Shown in pieces: positions 7,532-17,788 of a stretch of 64,000 bases of DNA. Source of the stretch: JAIRVZ01 sp031553415. GTDB taxonomy: Bacteria; Bacteroidota; Bacteroidia; Bacteroidales; Azobacteroidaceae. The translations under genes and the position numbers were made by a program. Below the pieces are notes generated by a model that worked only from the letters and a program-made list of their open reading frames with translations, was not told the origin of the DNA and made no database searches. The stretch covers positions 62,001 to 126,000 of the forward strand of contig JAVBLO010000013.1 in the NCBI GenBank assembly GCA_031553415.1. Direction: 5' to 3'. Position 1 is the first letter of the stretch; every line of letters starts with the position of its first letter.

Positions 7532-10113
7532 TGTTTTATAATTTTTTGATAATAACGTTTTCCTTCTTTATTAATAGAAACTGTGTAGAGTCCCTGGGAT
7601 AAATTGCCCAAGTGATAGTTTTGCAGATTGGAGTGAATGATGTCTTTATTTACAATTTGTCCGAATAAGTTGTAAAAAAACAATTCCCCTCCAATCAATT
7701 TATCATGAGCAAAGATATTCAATTGACCGGAGAACGGATTGGGATATACCTGAAACAATTCTTTGTCTGAAATTGGTTCCCAAAAGGAAGCCGGAGGAGC
7801 TTCCGTCCGTTCAGCCGGCTGATTAGAAAACTCTATTTCATCATAGTAAAAATTTGTTGGCTCATAATATCTGATGGCATCGCTTTGCCCCCAGTTTCCA
7901 TCTAATATGATTTTAAGGCTTTTTACCTGGTCGAACTTGGATTTCACATCCACAACCATGTCAAACCACTGTTGCGGAGCAGGGCAAGTTCCCCTTGATA
8001 TTTCAACATACTGATCCGTATCATTTGCACGTGCATAGACCAACCATTGATTCAGCAATCTTTCTTTCCAATGCATGATGTGAAGATAACGGTTGCTGTT
8101 GTCAATCGTAAAAGGTTCCTTGAAATGTATGTAAAGAGCATTACTGTTCCATGCCGGGACTTTGGGTGAAGCTGTTAAATCCTTATTGCTTCGGATGTAT
8201 GCGCAATGGCCTGATTGGTTGATTCCGATCTGACATGGATTTTCAATAATAATTGGAGTCTGCAATTGATTTTTACTGTCACCTTCGATTGTATATTCAA
8301 AAACGGGTTCAGATTCGAAATTGATAAGCAAAGAAGTATTTACCGGCTTTTCTCCATCGTGAATTAAATCCAGTGGTTGGTTTGCAAAAGCTATTTTATC
8401 GACTTCCAGATTTCCTCCGGCATATTCCAACATAATCAAGTGTACACCTTTTTCTATCTGGAAATTTTCAGAGGTGTATTTTGTCCATGTTGATGTCTGG
8501 TTGATTGGTAATGTTGTTATAACCTGTTTATTGATATGTATTTTAACAGAAGATGCTTCCTGGTTATTTTTATTGATTAACATTTGCAGGTTATAATTGC
8601 CGTTGTCTTCTACTTTTACATAATAACCAGTTTTATTCCCATTCCTGAATGTAAGGTAAGTGCCAGTTCCGTCATATTCAATCCAGAAATTCAGGTTTTC
8701 CTGTTGGGTAAAATCCAGAGCTTTTACAGGGATATTAGAAGAATGAATCTGTAGCAATTCAGAACCGTAAGTTTTATATTTTGGGATAGGCATTTGCGCA
8801 TCAGTTTCATTTCTCCATTCAACCAAATTTTGATATAATTCGGCTGCTTTTTCAGGATATACATTGATAAGGTTAACGGATTCTGATAAATCATCTTTCA
8901 GGTTATACAATTCGAATGCATCCGGTTGGAAATACATGGATTTGTTGAAATTTTCGATTAATTTCCAGTCACCTTTCCGGATAGCGCCCATGAATTCCCC
9001 TTCCCCGTGCCAGTGAGGGTAATGCCAGCAAAGATATTCCCGGTCTATTTTGTTAGACGGATTTTCAAGCAGGTTTTTAGCAAAACTTTTGCCGTCCAGG
9101 TTCGTAATGTCGTTTACCGGAAAACCACATATTTCAGCAATTGTAGGCAAGAAATCATGTCCGATTACAGGTTCATCGCATGTGCTGTTAGCCGGGATTT
9201 TCCCTTTCCAGCGAACCAGTAAAGGTTCCCTGAAACCACCTTCCCAATAAGTTACTTTGGATCCTCTCAAGGGAGAGGCTCCCCGTTTTTGATTGGGAGA
9301 ATATTGCCCGTTGTCGGAAAAGACAATCAATAAAGTATTTTCTTCCAAATCCCATTTTTTCAGGGAATCAAGCAATACGCCGGTATAGTTATCTAATCGT
9401 TCCACCATAGCTCCTTGTATGGGATTCAGGAATCCTCCCTTCAAAGAGCCTGCTTTTTGGGCATATTTTTGAACCAATGCAGCATCTTCATATTCAGGCG
9501 TGTGAATAGCATTGTGGGATAAAAAGCAGAAAAACGGCTGACCTGATTTTGCACTTCTCCTGATAAAACTTAATGTTGAATCGGTATATTGTTCTACGCG
9601 ATGGCAATCGACACCATCACATTCATCTCCTTTTTTAGGACCATCAAATCTTAATACTTCATCCCAGCCGGGTAAAGTTTTTCCTACATGCCATTTACCA
9701 ATGAGGGATGTTCGATATCCTGCATTTTTCATTTTTTGTGGTAAGGCTATATCTTTATCCTCAAGTCCTTGCTTTTCCCAGGCAGGAACATTTAAAGTTG
9801 CATTTTGTGGCGGAGCATATCCGCTCAACCAATCGGTTAAATGTAACCTGGTTGGGTATTTTCCTGTCATGAGTGCAGCCCTGGTCGGAGAGCTTAATGC
9901 CGCGGAGGCATATGCATTTGTGAAGCGCATGCCTTCCGATGCAATGCGATCGAAATTGGGGGTTTCGTAGTATTCGCTGCCGTAACATCCCATTTGGTGA
10001 TAACCATAATCATCCAATAAAATCAGGATGACATTGGGTTTTTCTGCTTGTTGGGCGAATGTGCATATATTGATTACCGTTCCTGTTATGATGCCTGCAA
10101 GTTCTTTTTTCAT
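7528..10113 (-). CDS. S1-family sulfatase with two beta-sandwich modules and T9SS domain (sulfatase B)
   Basis: 861 residues: signal peptide (to 21), sulfatase (25-450), a CBM6-like beta-sandwich (about 465-580; GTGTYLTFRNGNKTGYYVKV), a second module (about 594-768) also found in the product of 12757-14103, and a T9SS sorting domain (about 785-861; FQVYPNPFSGQLNI). The maturation motif is S74-S-P-T-R78; calcium ligands sit in LLDDYG and SDNGQ. Expected to be surface-exposed, removing sulfate from the intact polymer before import through SusC/SusD. The extra modules probably bind the glycan. The stop overlaps the start of sulfatase A by 4 bases. Confidence 0.87.
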   Translation of the reverse strand: MKKELAGIITGTVINICTFAQQAEKPNVILILLDDYGYHQMGCYGSEYYETPNFDRIASEGMRFTNAYASAALSSPTRAALMTGKYPTRLHLTDWLSGYAPPQNATLNVPAWEKQGLEDKDIALPQKMKNAGYRTSLIGKWHVGKTLPGWDEVLRFDGPKKGDECDGVDCHRVEQYTDSTLSFIRRSAKSGQPFFCFLSHNAIHTPEYEDAALVQKYAQKAGSLKGGFLNPIQGAMVERLDNYTGVLLDSLKKWDLEENTLLIVFSDNGQYSPNQKRGASPLRGSKVTYWEGGFREPLLVRWKGKIPANSTCDEPVIGHDFLPTIAEICGFPVNDITNLDGKSFAKNLLENPSNKIDREYLCWHYPHWHGEGEFMGAIRKGDWKLIENFNKSMYFQPDAFELYNLKDDLSESVNLINVYPEKAAELYQNLVEWRNETDAQMPIPKYKTYGSELLQIHSSNIPVKALDFTQQENLNFWIEYDGTGTYLTFRNGNKTGYYVKVEDNGNYNLQMLINKNNQEASSVKIHINKQVITTLPINQTSTWTKYTSENFQIEKGVHLIMLEYAGGNLEVDKIAFANQPLDLIHDGEKPVNTSLLINFESEPVFEYTIEGDSKNQLQTPIIIENPCQIGINQSGHCAYIRSNKDLTASPKVPAWNSNALYIHFKEPFTIDNSNRYLHIMHWKERLLNQWLVYARANDTDQYVEISRGTCPAPQQWFDMVVDVKSKFDQVKSLKIILDGNWGQSDAIRYYEPTNFYYDEIEFSNQPAERTEAPPASFWEPISDKELFQVYPNPFSGQLNIFAHDKLIGGELFFYNLFGQIVNKDIIHSNLQNYHLGNLSQGLYTVSINKEGKRYYQKIIKQ

Positions 10114-10127
10114 GGTTTGAATAGTTT

Positions 10128-12749
10128 TTAATTCATTATAAATAATTCAGTACTTTTCCCTGATGTTTTACCATCATTAAACTTTAATTCCAATATGTAT
10201 TTTTCTTTATTGCAACTGGAAATATTTACTTGCTCTGTATAATTTCCGGGAATTTGTACCGGAAATATTGTTTGTTTAACTAAGATTCCGTTCAGATTGC
10301 ATATATACAATGTTACTTCTCCGGCTTGGTGCTGTGTATAAGTGACTTGTATAGAACCTGTATCTGTATTTATACTATTTATTTTGATAATGCTGTTGTC
10401 TGTTTTAACTGATGGTATGCCGGTATCATTTATCTGTTCCAAAATCCAGGTAAAATGGGATTTGCCGTTCCATTCCCATTGGGCAATTTTGGCTCCTTCC
10501 AATTTGGATTGTCCGTTCACTTGTAATGATTTACCAGTAGCTTTGTTTGTTATTTTGTAACCATATTGGAACGGTTGCATCAACCAGGTTTGTGTATTGG
10601 CTCCTGTATAAGCTTGTTGTTGTGGGGTAATGCCATTGACTGTATTTCCGGATGGAATGGTCATGGCAAATCCACTGTTTGGATTGATAATGGAATGATT
10701 TCCTTCTGTCGGTTCGCTGAATTGCCATTTGGCGCCAGCACCTGAATTACTTAACGTTTGAGTTACTTCGGCAGAAGTAGCTGTTGAGTTTCCTCTGACG
10801 GTTAAATAACCTCCGGTTAAGGAGTTCCGGATTGTATAAGTTTTATTGTTTTCCAATTGGTCGCTTACCGGATTTACATTCATATTCCGGATAATCGTTT
10901 GTGTTGTATTGACTCCGGGAGATACTGTGTAATGCTGATCATTCTCTGCCCAATAAGGTTGTATTTCATCTATCAGTTCCCTGAAATCAGCGGTTTTTTC
11001 TCCTAAATACTGGATTTTGACAACAGCATCATTGGCTAATAATTCGTCATTTCCTTTGGCATATTCTTTAAGTATTTCTGCACCCGGTTCATAATCACAG
11101 AAGTTATATAAAAAGGCGGCCAGTTCAATGCGTGTTCCATCGAAAGTTTCGTTGTTCAGGGCATTAACCAGTGTTTCTTTATGAATTACCGCCTGTTCTC
11201 CCTGATTATAAATGCCAACAGCCGCCCAATATCTGATTAATTCATCTTTATTCTGCAATAAATTTAGTTGAGTTTCGAGTACTGTTGCCCCTTGTCCGGA
11301 TAATAAGGCGGCATCAACAATGGCATCTATGTTATAATTGGTATTCCTTACTTCAAGCGGTGTTTTTCCTGAAGCTCTTTTTTGCATTTCATATTCAGGC
11401 ATAAATCCCAAATCTTTTGTTTCTTTGACATAACGAACCATTTCGATACGCAGTTCGGTTAATATTCCGGTATATGCGGAATTTACAGCCAGATTGGTTG
11501 TTTCCCATTGGTCGGTTTCCAGGTCATATAAATATTCAGTCACACGAGGTAAAAAAGGCTCCATCTGTACTTCATTAAGTAATCCGTAATACATATTTTT
11601 CCTCACACTACACAAAATATCACAGTTATAATCATATCCCTGGTTTTTGACTGTAGGAGTGTAGGGAGAAAATACCCTCGTGTATACATATTTTCCTTTA
11701 ATAACAGACCGTTCTATACCCGGTGATTCGGAAATACGATTGCGGGAAGCATATATATATTCGCGTTTTTCGGGATTCTCTCCTAAAAAGGCTTTTCCTT
11801 TCAGTTTCGGAGGACATTCAATTCCGGCAAGTTTCAGCAGGGTAGGGGCCAGATCTTCAAAACAGATTTGGGTGTCATCGATAACTTGTCCCTGAAAAGG
11901 ATTCAGGTGCTTCCATTTTTCAGGAAACCAAACAATAAACGGTACCCGGTAACCCATGCCTAAAGGACAGGTTTTAGCCCGTGGCATTCCTTCCCCGTGG
12001 TCTGCAAACAGGAAGATAATTGTATTCTGGTCTAAGTTATCGTTGCGTAGTTGAGCAAGATATCCTTCCATTACCTGGTCTGTATAATTGATGCAGTTTT
12101 GTACTCTTGTCATTAAACTGTGCATTTCCGCATCATCCCGGTAGAAAGCCGGAATAATCATGTCAGCTTCGTTTGTTTTCCGTTTTTCTTCGAGCTTATC
12201 CAGAATCTCAGTTTTGTAATAATTGAATTCGTTCCGGGTGGCGTAACTCTGGTGTGAATAATTGATATTAAAAACACTGAAAAACGGGGTACTTTTATCC
12301 GGTCTTTTCCTCCAATGTGCTGTGCCTGAACTTTCGTTCCATGCTTCAGAGATAAAATTAGGATTAGATATATTATAATCAGTTTTTACATTGTTACTGG
12401 TATAATATCCGGCTTGCCGCAAATAATAAGGAAAACCTTTTACGTTCTCTGGTACCGGACGTTCATACCTGTGATTGCCGGTTCCTGTAATGTTTACATC
12501 CATCCCTGTGATAATGCAGCTTCGGGAAGGAGATGATACAGAGCTGTTTGAATAAGCATAATTGAAACGGATTCCTCCATTGTTGGCCAACGAATCCATA
12601 GTAGGTGTATGTGCTGCCGCATTTCCATAACAACCTATGAATTGCGGCGACGTATCTTCGTAAGTCAGGCATAAAACGTTAGGACGTTCCTGTTGGGAGA
12701 AACAACTTAAGCTCATTGTCAGCAACAATGGAGAGGTTATCCGTTTCAT
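10128..12749 (-). CDS. S1-family sulfatase with ricin-type lectin domain and T9SS-like C-terminus (sulfatase C)
   Basis: 873 residues: signal peptide (to about 19), sulfatase (22-470) with maturation motif S72-S-P-S-R76 and SCIITG, an alpha-helical region (about 480-620) resembling HEAT-type helices, a ricin-B/beta-trefoil-like lectin domain (about 640-770; YTIRNSLTGGYLTVRG, AKWQFSEP, FTWILEQ) and a C-terminal strand domain (about 785-873) that looks like a diverged T9SS sorting domain without a clean YPNP. The calcium site motif is FADHGEG. Its sulfatase part is clearly closer to sulfatase D (26471) than to A or B, sharing PNVLCLTYEDTSPQFIGCYG. The lectin domain suggests attachment to the sugar chain during desulfation at the surface. 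Confidence 0.86.
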   Translation of the reverse strand: MKRITSPLLLTMSLSCFSQQERPNVLCLTYEDTSPQFIGCYGNAAAHTPTMDSLANNGGIRFNYAYSNSSVSSPSRSCIITGMDVNITGTGNHRYERPVPENVKGFPYYLRQAGYYTSNNVKTDYNISNPNFISEAWNESSGTAHWRKRPDKSTPFFSVFNINYSHQSYATRNEFNYYKTEILDKLEEKRKTNEADMIIPAFYRDDAEMHSLMTRVQNCINYTDQVMEGYLAQLRNDNLDQNTIIFLFADHGEGMPRAKTCPLGMGYRVPFIVWFPEKWKHLNPFQGQVIDDTQICFEDLAPTLLKLAGIECPPKLKGKAFLGENPEKREYIYASRNRISESPGIERSVIKGKYVYTRVFSPYTPTVKNQGYDYNCDILCSVRKNMYYGLLNEVQMEPFLPRVTEYLYDLETDQWETTNLAVNSAYTGILTELRIEMVRYVKETKDLGFMPEYEMQKRASGKTPLEVRNTNYNIDAIVDAALLSGQGATVLETQLNLLQNKDELIRYWAAVGIYNQGEQAVIHKETLVNALNNETFDGTRIELAAFLYNFCDYEPGAEILKEYAKGNDELLANDAVVKIQYLGEKTADFRELIDEIQPYWAENDQHYTVSPGVNTTQTIIRNMNVNPVSDQLENNKTYTIRNSLTGGYLTVRGNSTATSAEVTQTLSNSGAGAKWQFSEPTEGNHSIINPNSGFAMTIPSGNTVNGITPQQQAYTGANTQTWLMQPFQYGYKITNKATGKSLQVNGQSKLEGAKIAQWEWNGKSHFTWILEQINDTGIPSVKTDNSIIKINSINTDTGSIQVTYTQHQAGEVTLYICNLNGILVKQTIFPVQIPGNYTEQVNISSCNKEKYILELKFNDGKTSGKSTELFIMN

Positions 12750-12756
12750 AATCGCT

Positions 12757-14103
12757 TTATTTTACAATAATTTTTTCTGTCTTACCATCTATATTCAGGA
12801 GATATATTCCGGAAGAAGTAAACTCCATGTTTAAAGAAGAGGTTTGTTGATCATTCACAAGGCATCCGTCTATTGTATAAATGCGGATGGACAGTGTTGT
12901 ATTTTCATTAGATTGTATTCTCAATTGTTTACCGGATAAATCAATTGTATATTTTTCGGCAAGCGTGTTTTGTTTTGTGCTTGTTGGTGGAAGTTGAGTC
13001 CGTGGAGTTGGGTCGTTGTCAATCCGGAATTCGTCTGCGAAACATCCTGTATCAGCTCCTGCCGCATTGTATTTCAGGTATATACTCTTAATATACTGAT
13101 GTGTAACCGGAACTGTGAAAACATAATCCACCCATTCTGTAGTTAATGGATTATTCATCAAGGCAGCAGATTGTACTCCCGAAAGGTTCAACAATGAAAC
13201 CTGCACATTTTGTGTTTCCGAAGCCGATTTTTTCATCATGATGTGCAGATATTGGTTGGTTCCCATATCGATGGGGTTGATGAGGTCAAATAAGAAACCA
13301 TGCCACCAGACCAATGAACCGGAATTCCGGTTGAAATAACAACATTTATCAGAGGTATTGATTCCTGTTTTATCGTCATTGTCATAAAATATATCGTTGA
13401 TATATAAATTATTTTGTTTGGTAAAAGTTACTTTAGAATTTGTTTCGGAATTATCCTCGAAATCAAGAATATTGGATTGGGTAAGGTAAGTGGCGCCACG
13501 TGGATTAGGATCTCCGCTTAAAATAATTTCATCATAATAAAATTTAGTGGGCGGGTAAAAAGTCTCTTCTGTTGCAGTAGCTCCCCAATTCCCATCAAGT
13601 ATTACCCTGATTTTTTTGAGCGAAGTCATCTTAGCTTTTACATCAGCCACCATGTCAAACCATTTACCGGCTTCCGTGCAAGGTCCTCTCCCTATTTCCA
13701 TTTCAGTGCCATTGGCATCAGTTCCGTAAACCAGCCATACATGCAAGGTACGTTCTTTCCAGTGCAGGATGTGTAAATAACGATTATTGTCATCAATAGT
13801 GATAGGATTTTCGAATTCGATAGTGAAATTGTTTTCTCCCCATTGAGGTCTTCCTGCTTCTATATTGTCGCTGGGAGGTATTACCTGGTTGGTCAGGATA
13901 TACAAACATTTGTTGGTTGTGTTGATTCCTGATTTGCCAGGGTTGTCGGCGTTCATATTGAATTCAGTCTGGTTTTCTGTATTAGCACCCGTGAGGGTTG
14001 AGTACAAAGGTGTTTCACCTGTTTCAAAATTAGTAATTACTGTCTGGGAGAATGCGAAATTCAGCGCCAGAACCATTGAAAATAAAGTAAAAGTTGTTTT
14101 CAT
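12757..14103 (-). CDS. Two-module beta-sandwich protein with T9SS-like sorting domain
   Basis: 448 residues: signal peptide (to 19; LNFAFSQ), module 1 (about 22-205) and module 2 (about 210-370), each starting with an NFE or DFEDNSET strand, then a sorting domain (about 380-448; IRIYTIDGCL, GIYLLNIDGKTEKIIVK). Module 1 is homologous to residues 594-768 of sulfatase B: both contain NRYLHI-HWKER, the GR/SRG-C-P/T segment, WFDMV-DVK, ILDGNWG and FYYDEI. No catalytic motif is recognisable. The plausible role, by inference, is a surface glycan-binding protein that shares its ligand with sulfatase B. It lies 7 bases before sulfatase C. Confidence 0.65.
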   Translation of the reverse strand: MKTTFTLFSMVLALNFAFSQTVITNFETGETPLYSTLTGANTENQTEFNMNADNPGKSGINTTNKCLYILTNQVIPPSDNIEAGRPQWGENNFTIEFENPITIDDNNRYLHILHWKERTLHVWLVYGTDANGTEMEIGRGPCTEAGKWFDMVADVKAKMTSLKKIRVILDGNWGATATEETFYPPTKFYYDEIILSGDPNPRGATYLTQSNILDFEDNSETNSKVTFTKQNNLYINDIFYDNDDKTGINTSDKCCYFNRNSGSLVWWHGFLFDLINPIDMGTNQYLHIMMKKSASETQNVQVSLLNLSGVQSAALMNNPLTTEWVDYVFTVPVTHQYIKSIYLKYNAAGADTGCFADEFRIDNDPTPRTQLPPTSTKQNTLAEKYTIDLSGKQLRIQSNENTTLSIRIYTIDGCLVNDQQTSSLNMEFTSSGIYLLNIDGKTEKIIVK

Positions 14104-14132
14104 GATTATTAATTTTAAGTTATTGATAAAGT

Positions 14133-16688
14133 TTATCTGATGATGAGTTTTTGTGTTTGCTTATTATCATTGAAAAGGAGCGTTACCAGGTAGGTTCCAG
14201 GAGAGAGTGATGCAGTTGAAAAACTGCATCCATCCTTGTTTTCTATGGAGATTTCGTTGTGATGAATTACTTGTCCCGTTAAGTTGGTTATACTTAATCT
14301 ATCCGGTTTTTCTTCACCTTTCCATTGTATATTGAAACGGGATGTTGCCGGGTTCGGGAATATATTGAACGAGGTATTTTCAACTGTTTGCTGCTCAATT
14401 CCCGAGCCTGATTTCGTTTTACCTACGAATGTTACAATAGAGTAGGCCGGCAAAACATATTGGGTTCCGGCAGCAATGGCAGGCTGGCATTTCATATCAT
14501 CTGTTTCACTTGTAATATAGGGTGTGAATTCTTCTATATTTATATTTTCCGGCAGGTTGCTGACAGACAGATTGATAGCACAATTCTTTGTGCTTGCATT
14601 GATTGCAACAATCACGACTTTGTTTTCTTTTTCGTCGATATAAGCTGAAAACATCTGATTGGTAATCGTTTGCTTGTCATCCATATTGTCGGATCGTTTT
14701 ACATCTAACCGTTTCATACCGGGGCGGATAAAGAAGGAGAATTGTCCCATTGTGGAAAGCAGTTTGGTAGTCCGGTAAACTCCCTGAGATTTGTCATCGG
14801 TCAAAGCCAACCGGAAGAGTGACCAACGTTCTTCTGCTCCGGAATTTTTTTCGTGTTCAACAGTGGTCCACCACTGCCATCCGGCGGCGTTAGCGAAAAC
14901 CAAATCGCTGTGGATAATCCTTGCAGCGGCAATTCCACATTGTATATAACTTAAATTTGCTCCTGACGGAAATCCGAATTTATAGCCATCTCCCAACAAA
15001 CAATATTCTGTTTGCCAGTACTCCAAAGCTGGATTTAGCTGTTTCATCCGGGAAACTAAATCTTTGCGGGTATCCACAATTTTACCGGCATCAGTATCGT
15101 CCCAATAACTGTGTGAAGAAACAATATTCGACATATTGGAAAGATTATTTATATTTAAGTTACTTGCCGGATCCCGGAATGTAGCCAACTGATTGTTGGC
15201 ATGTCCGGTATTTCCCAGTACATAAGATATAGCGGCAGCTTCTGTGATAAACATCTCGGAATCGATTTGTTTGTTTTGAAAGGAAGTGTTGATTGCTTTC
15301 ACCACATCAGTAATTTCCTGGTTTGTCCAGGGACTTCCCTCCTGTTTTACATCGGCTCCGGCGGCAGTGGGTCCCCAATCGAATTGAGGTTCATTGAGCG
15401 GACTGATGTAATTGATATTGATTCCTTCCTGTTTGAAATGGTTGATTACGTCAGAAAGGAAATTGCCAAAATCACTGAAATGTTCTGTTTTCAATATGGT
15501 TGTTTTGGGATCTCCATATTCCCTGAAGCCCAATCCCCTGACTGTGTACATAACAGGCGGACTATTTTGCCAGCCAATAATATCGGGAACTTTGTAAGTT
15601 TTGGCCGCTTTTTCCAGAAAGTAGCGTTGGCCGGCTTGTTTGTTCCAATTGTAGGTTGTTTTATCATTATTCAGGAAGCATTCCGTACGGCGGAATTCAG
15701 TCGCTATCCGGCTGGCAGTTCCCTGCTCATAAGTTCCTGCACCGATATTGAAACGCCAGGCGCTCAATCCTATTCCTTTGGGATTACCTGATTCGTCGAA
15801 ATCAGTGCTGAATAATTTTTCTGCAATATCTTCCTTTTGATTTTCAGTCAGATATAGTCCCATGGATTGTATATTCCAGCCATCAGATGAACCGAAATTC
15901 CGTATGGTTTGATATTTTGTATTACAATCAATATCCAATGAAACAGATAAATCGGCTACCGGAGGATTGAGTTCAGAAGGAGCAGGCACAGCTTTATCTT
16001 CCGATAATGCTTTGATCTGGTTGGCCGCCAATGCCGAATGATAGATTTTTACGTTATCCATTTTGCCATCCATCGGGTAATTTGTTTCCGGGTTACATCC
16101 TAAAAACCATTTGGTAGCTTTGATGTCGGATACTTTTCCCATGATAATAGCTTCTGACTGTAAAGCTCCGTCCTGGTAAACCTGTATTTTGCTGTCATTG
16201 AAAACTACTGCATAGTGTTTCCATTGGTTATTTACGATCGGTTTACCAATGACACTTGTATAAATATTAAATATTTTATTGTTATAAACAACATAGGCCG
16301 ATTCACTCCAGGAAGCTCTGGGAGTAAAATACAGATTGGAACCATTGGCATTATCAGCATAAAAAGCAAACATCATTCTCCATTTTTCTGTGGGGTCGGC
16401 AGCTTCCCGTTTGAACCAGAATGAGATTGTCATCTGGTCGTTCAAAGGAGAATTCTGGAATTTGATATTTCCTTTTTGGGCAGCTTTGAATTCCACTACT
16501 TTTCCGTTACGTTCCGTATCGGAAGTAATGGTTGCCCCATTTTGAAGCAAAGTATTGGCGTTTCCGAGTGCATCAGCACAAGTACCGTTTTCAAAATCCA
16601 TGTTGGAGTATAGCTTGTATTCTCCATAATTTTGAGCATAAGCTATGCCAGCACACCATAAGCATGCAAAAAACAATTTGAATTTCAT
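14133..16688 (-). CDS. LamG-like + GH30-like glycoside hydrolase with T9SS domain
   Basis: 851 residues: signal peptide (to 18), LamG/concanavalin-like domain (about 22-230; MTISFWFKRE, WKHYAVVFND), a GH30-type (beta/alpha)8 barrel with its beta-sandwich (about 245-760) and a T9SS sorting domain (about 770-851; FNIFPNPATSRF). In the barrel, ISPLNEPQ gives the acid/base Glu433 and YWQTEYC the nucleophile Glu561, the retaining pair of clan GH-A. The start IRNFGSSDGWN resembles the O-glycosyl hydrolase group that includes endo-beta-1,6-galactanase- and xylanase-like enzymes. I infer an endo-acting surface enzyme that cuts the backbone; linkage specificity cannot be read from the sequence. Confidence 0.8.
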   Translation of the reverse strand: MKFKLFFACLWCAGIAYAQNYGEYKLYSNMDFENGTCADALGNANTLLQNGATITSDTERNGKVVEFKAAQKGNIKFQNSPLNDQMTISFWFKREAADPTEKWRMMFAFYADNANGSNLYFTPRASWSESAYVVYNNKIFNIYTSVIGKPIVNNQWKHYAVVFNDSKIQVYQDGALQSEAIIMGKVSDIKATKWFLGCNPETNYPMDGKMDNVKIYHSALAANQIKALSEDKAVPAPSELNPPVADLSVSLDIDCNTKYQTIRNFGSSDGWNIQSMGLYLTENQKEDIAEKLFSTDFDESGNPKGIGLSAWRFNIGAGTYEQGTASRIATEFRRTECFLNNDKTTYNWNKQAGQRYFLEKAAKTYKVPDIIGWQNSPPVMYTVRGLGFREYGDPKTTILKTEHFSDFGNFLSDVINHFKQEGININYISPLNEPQFDWGPTAAGADVKQEGSPWTNQEITDVVKAINTSFQNKQIDSEMFITEAAAISYVLGNTGHANNQLATFRDPASNLNINNLSNMSNIVSSHSYWDDTDAGKIVDTRKDLVSRMKQLNPALEYWQTEYCLLGDGYKFGFPSGANLSYIQCGIAAARIIHSDLVFANAAGWQWWTTVEHEKNSGAEERWSLFRLALTDDKSQGVYRTTKLLSTMGQFSFFIRPGMKRLDVKRSDNMDDKQTITNQMFSAYIDEKENKVVIVAINASTKNCAINLSVSNLPENINIEEFTPYITSETDDMKCQPAIAAGTQYVLPAYSIVTFVGKTKSGSGIEQQTVENTSFNIFPNPATSRFNIQWKGEEKPDRLSITNLTGQVIHHNEISIENKDGCSFSTASLSPGTYLVTLLFNDNKQTQKLIIR

Positions 16689-16700
16689 GATCTTCTCTTC

Positions 16701-17771
16701 TTAATTTGTAATAGTAACTTTCACTGTAGCTTCCTGCATCAATGCGGGATTGTCAGAACCTAACAAGGTAGCTTGTATCTTGTAGGTAATGGATTTCCCG
16801 GAAGCATTCACTACACTTACTCCACTTGTTTGCAGTTGATCACCAACCCAGACTTTCACATTGTTTCCATCGGTGAGATTCGGATCGTTGTTCATGGTTT
16901 CAAATACGGGTGTCACTGCCGAAAGATCGGTTCCAGAGGGTAATGTGATTGCTATATCATATTGGTTATAATAAGCCAGGTTACGGCTGATTGTACCTTC
17001 AACGCCATTGATAGAGAATTTGGTCATTTTCGGAATAAGTACGGGAGCCACATAGTAGTTATTTTTGATTCCCGAAGCGGTTTTCACGACAAATTGTTGT
17101 ATGGCGAGTTTTCCATCTCTTACAAATTTAACAAACCGGTAAGAGCTTATTCCTGATTTAATTTCCCTCTCCGTATTGCTTTCATCCACCCAATACATAC
17201 TTGCAAGTGAAGAGGCCAAGTCGAAGTAAATCAATTGGTTTGCTTTGATTGAATTGACGGTGGCATCTCTCCATGCATCGAAGATAATGGGACAAAGAAT
17301 GGTGTCGGATGAAATAAATTCTCCATACGAACTATAATAAACCGTACCGGAATATTCGGGCATTCGGTAAATATTGTAGATGGTAAATTTATCCAGTCCG
17401 CCGTTTTTGGCAATCACATTTATTTTTACAGAATCTATAGCCGTAATGACTTCACCTTTATCGTTGATTGAACTGGCAATCCAAACTGCGGTGTAAGTTC
17501 CCGGATCTTGATATGAATACGAAAACTTTCCGTTTGAAGCTGTGGCATAACCCGTTTCTCCCACCCGGTTATACCGGTGCAAACTATCTCCCGGATAAAC
17601 TACGTATTTTTGCCCTTGTCCGGAATTGGTGAAATTTACGGATTCCAATACATCATATTCAGTTTTGTCAATACTGAAAGATGCGACCGGCTGCACATAT
17701 AAGTCCTCAATAAAATCTGATGCACAAGAGGCGAATATTACGACTAAACATATAATTAAAATATTTTTCAT
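16701..17771 (-). CDS. Surface lipoprotein downstream of susD (glycan-binding candidate)
   Basis: 356 residues with a lipoprotein signal (IFASC, Cys16). Residues about 28-120 look like a PKD-type Ig domain (ASFSIDKTEYDVLESVNFTN, SYSYQDPGTYTAVW); the C-terminal half contains DUF5018-like strands (FSINGVEGTISR, VTPVFETMN). Its place right after susD, 17 bases away, is where SusE/SGBP-type binding proteins are normally found, so I infer an outer-membrane glycan-binding protein. No enzyme motif is visible. Confidence 0.65.
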   Translation of the reverse strand: MKNILIICLVVIFASCASDFIEDLYVQPVASFSIDKTEYDVLESVNFTNSGQGQKYVVYPGDSLHRYNRVGETGYATASNGKFSYSYQDPGTYTAVWIASSINDKGEVITAIDSVKINVIAKNGGLDKFTIYNIYRMPEYSGTVYYSSYGEFISSDTILCPIIFDAWRDATVNSIKANQLIYFDLASSLASMYWVDESNTEREIKSGISSYRFVKFVRDGKLAIQQFVVKTASGIKNNYYVAPVLIPKMTKFSINGVEGTISRNLAYYNQYDIAITLPSGTDLSAVTPVFETMNNDPNLTDGNNVKVWVGDQLQTSGVSVVNASGKSITYKIQATLLGSDNPALMQEATVKVTITN

Positions 17772-17788
17772 TGCGATTGATTTTATTT

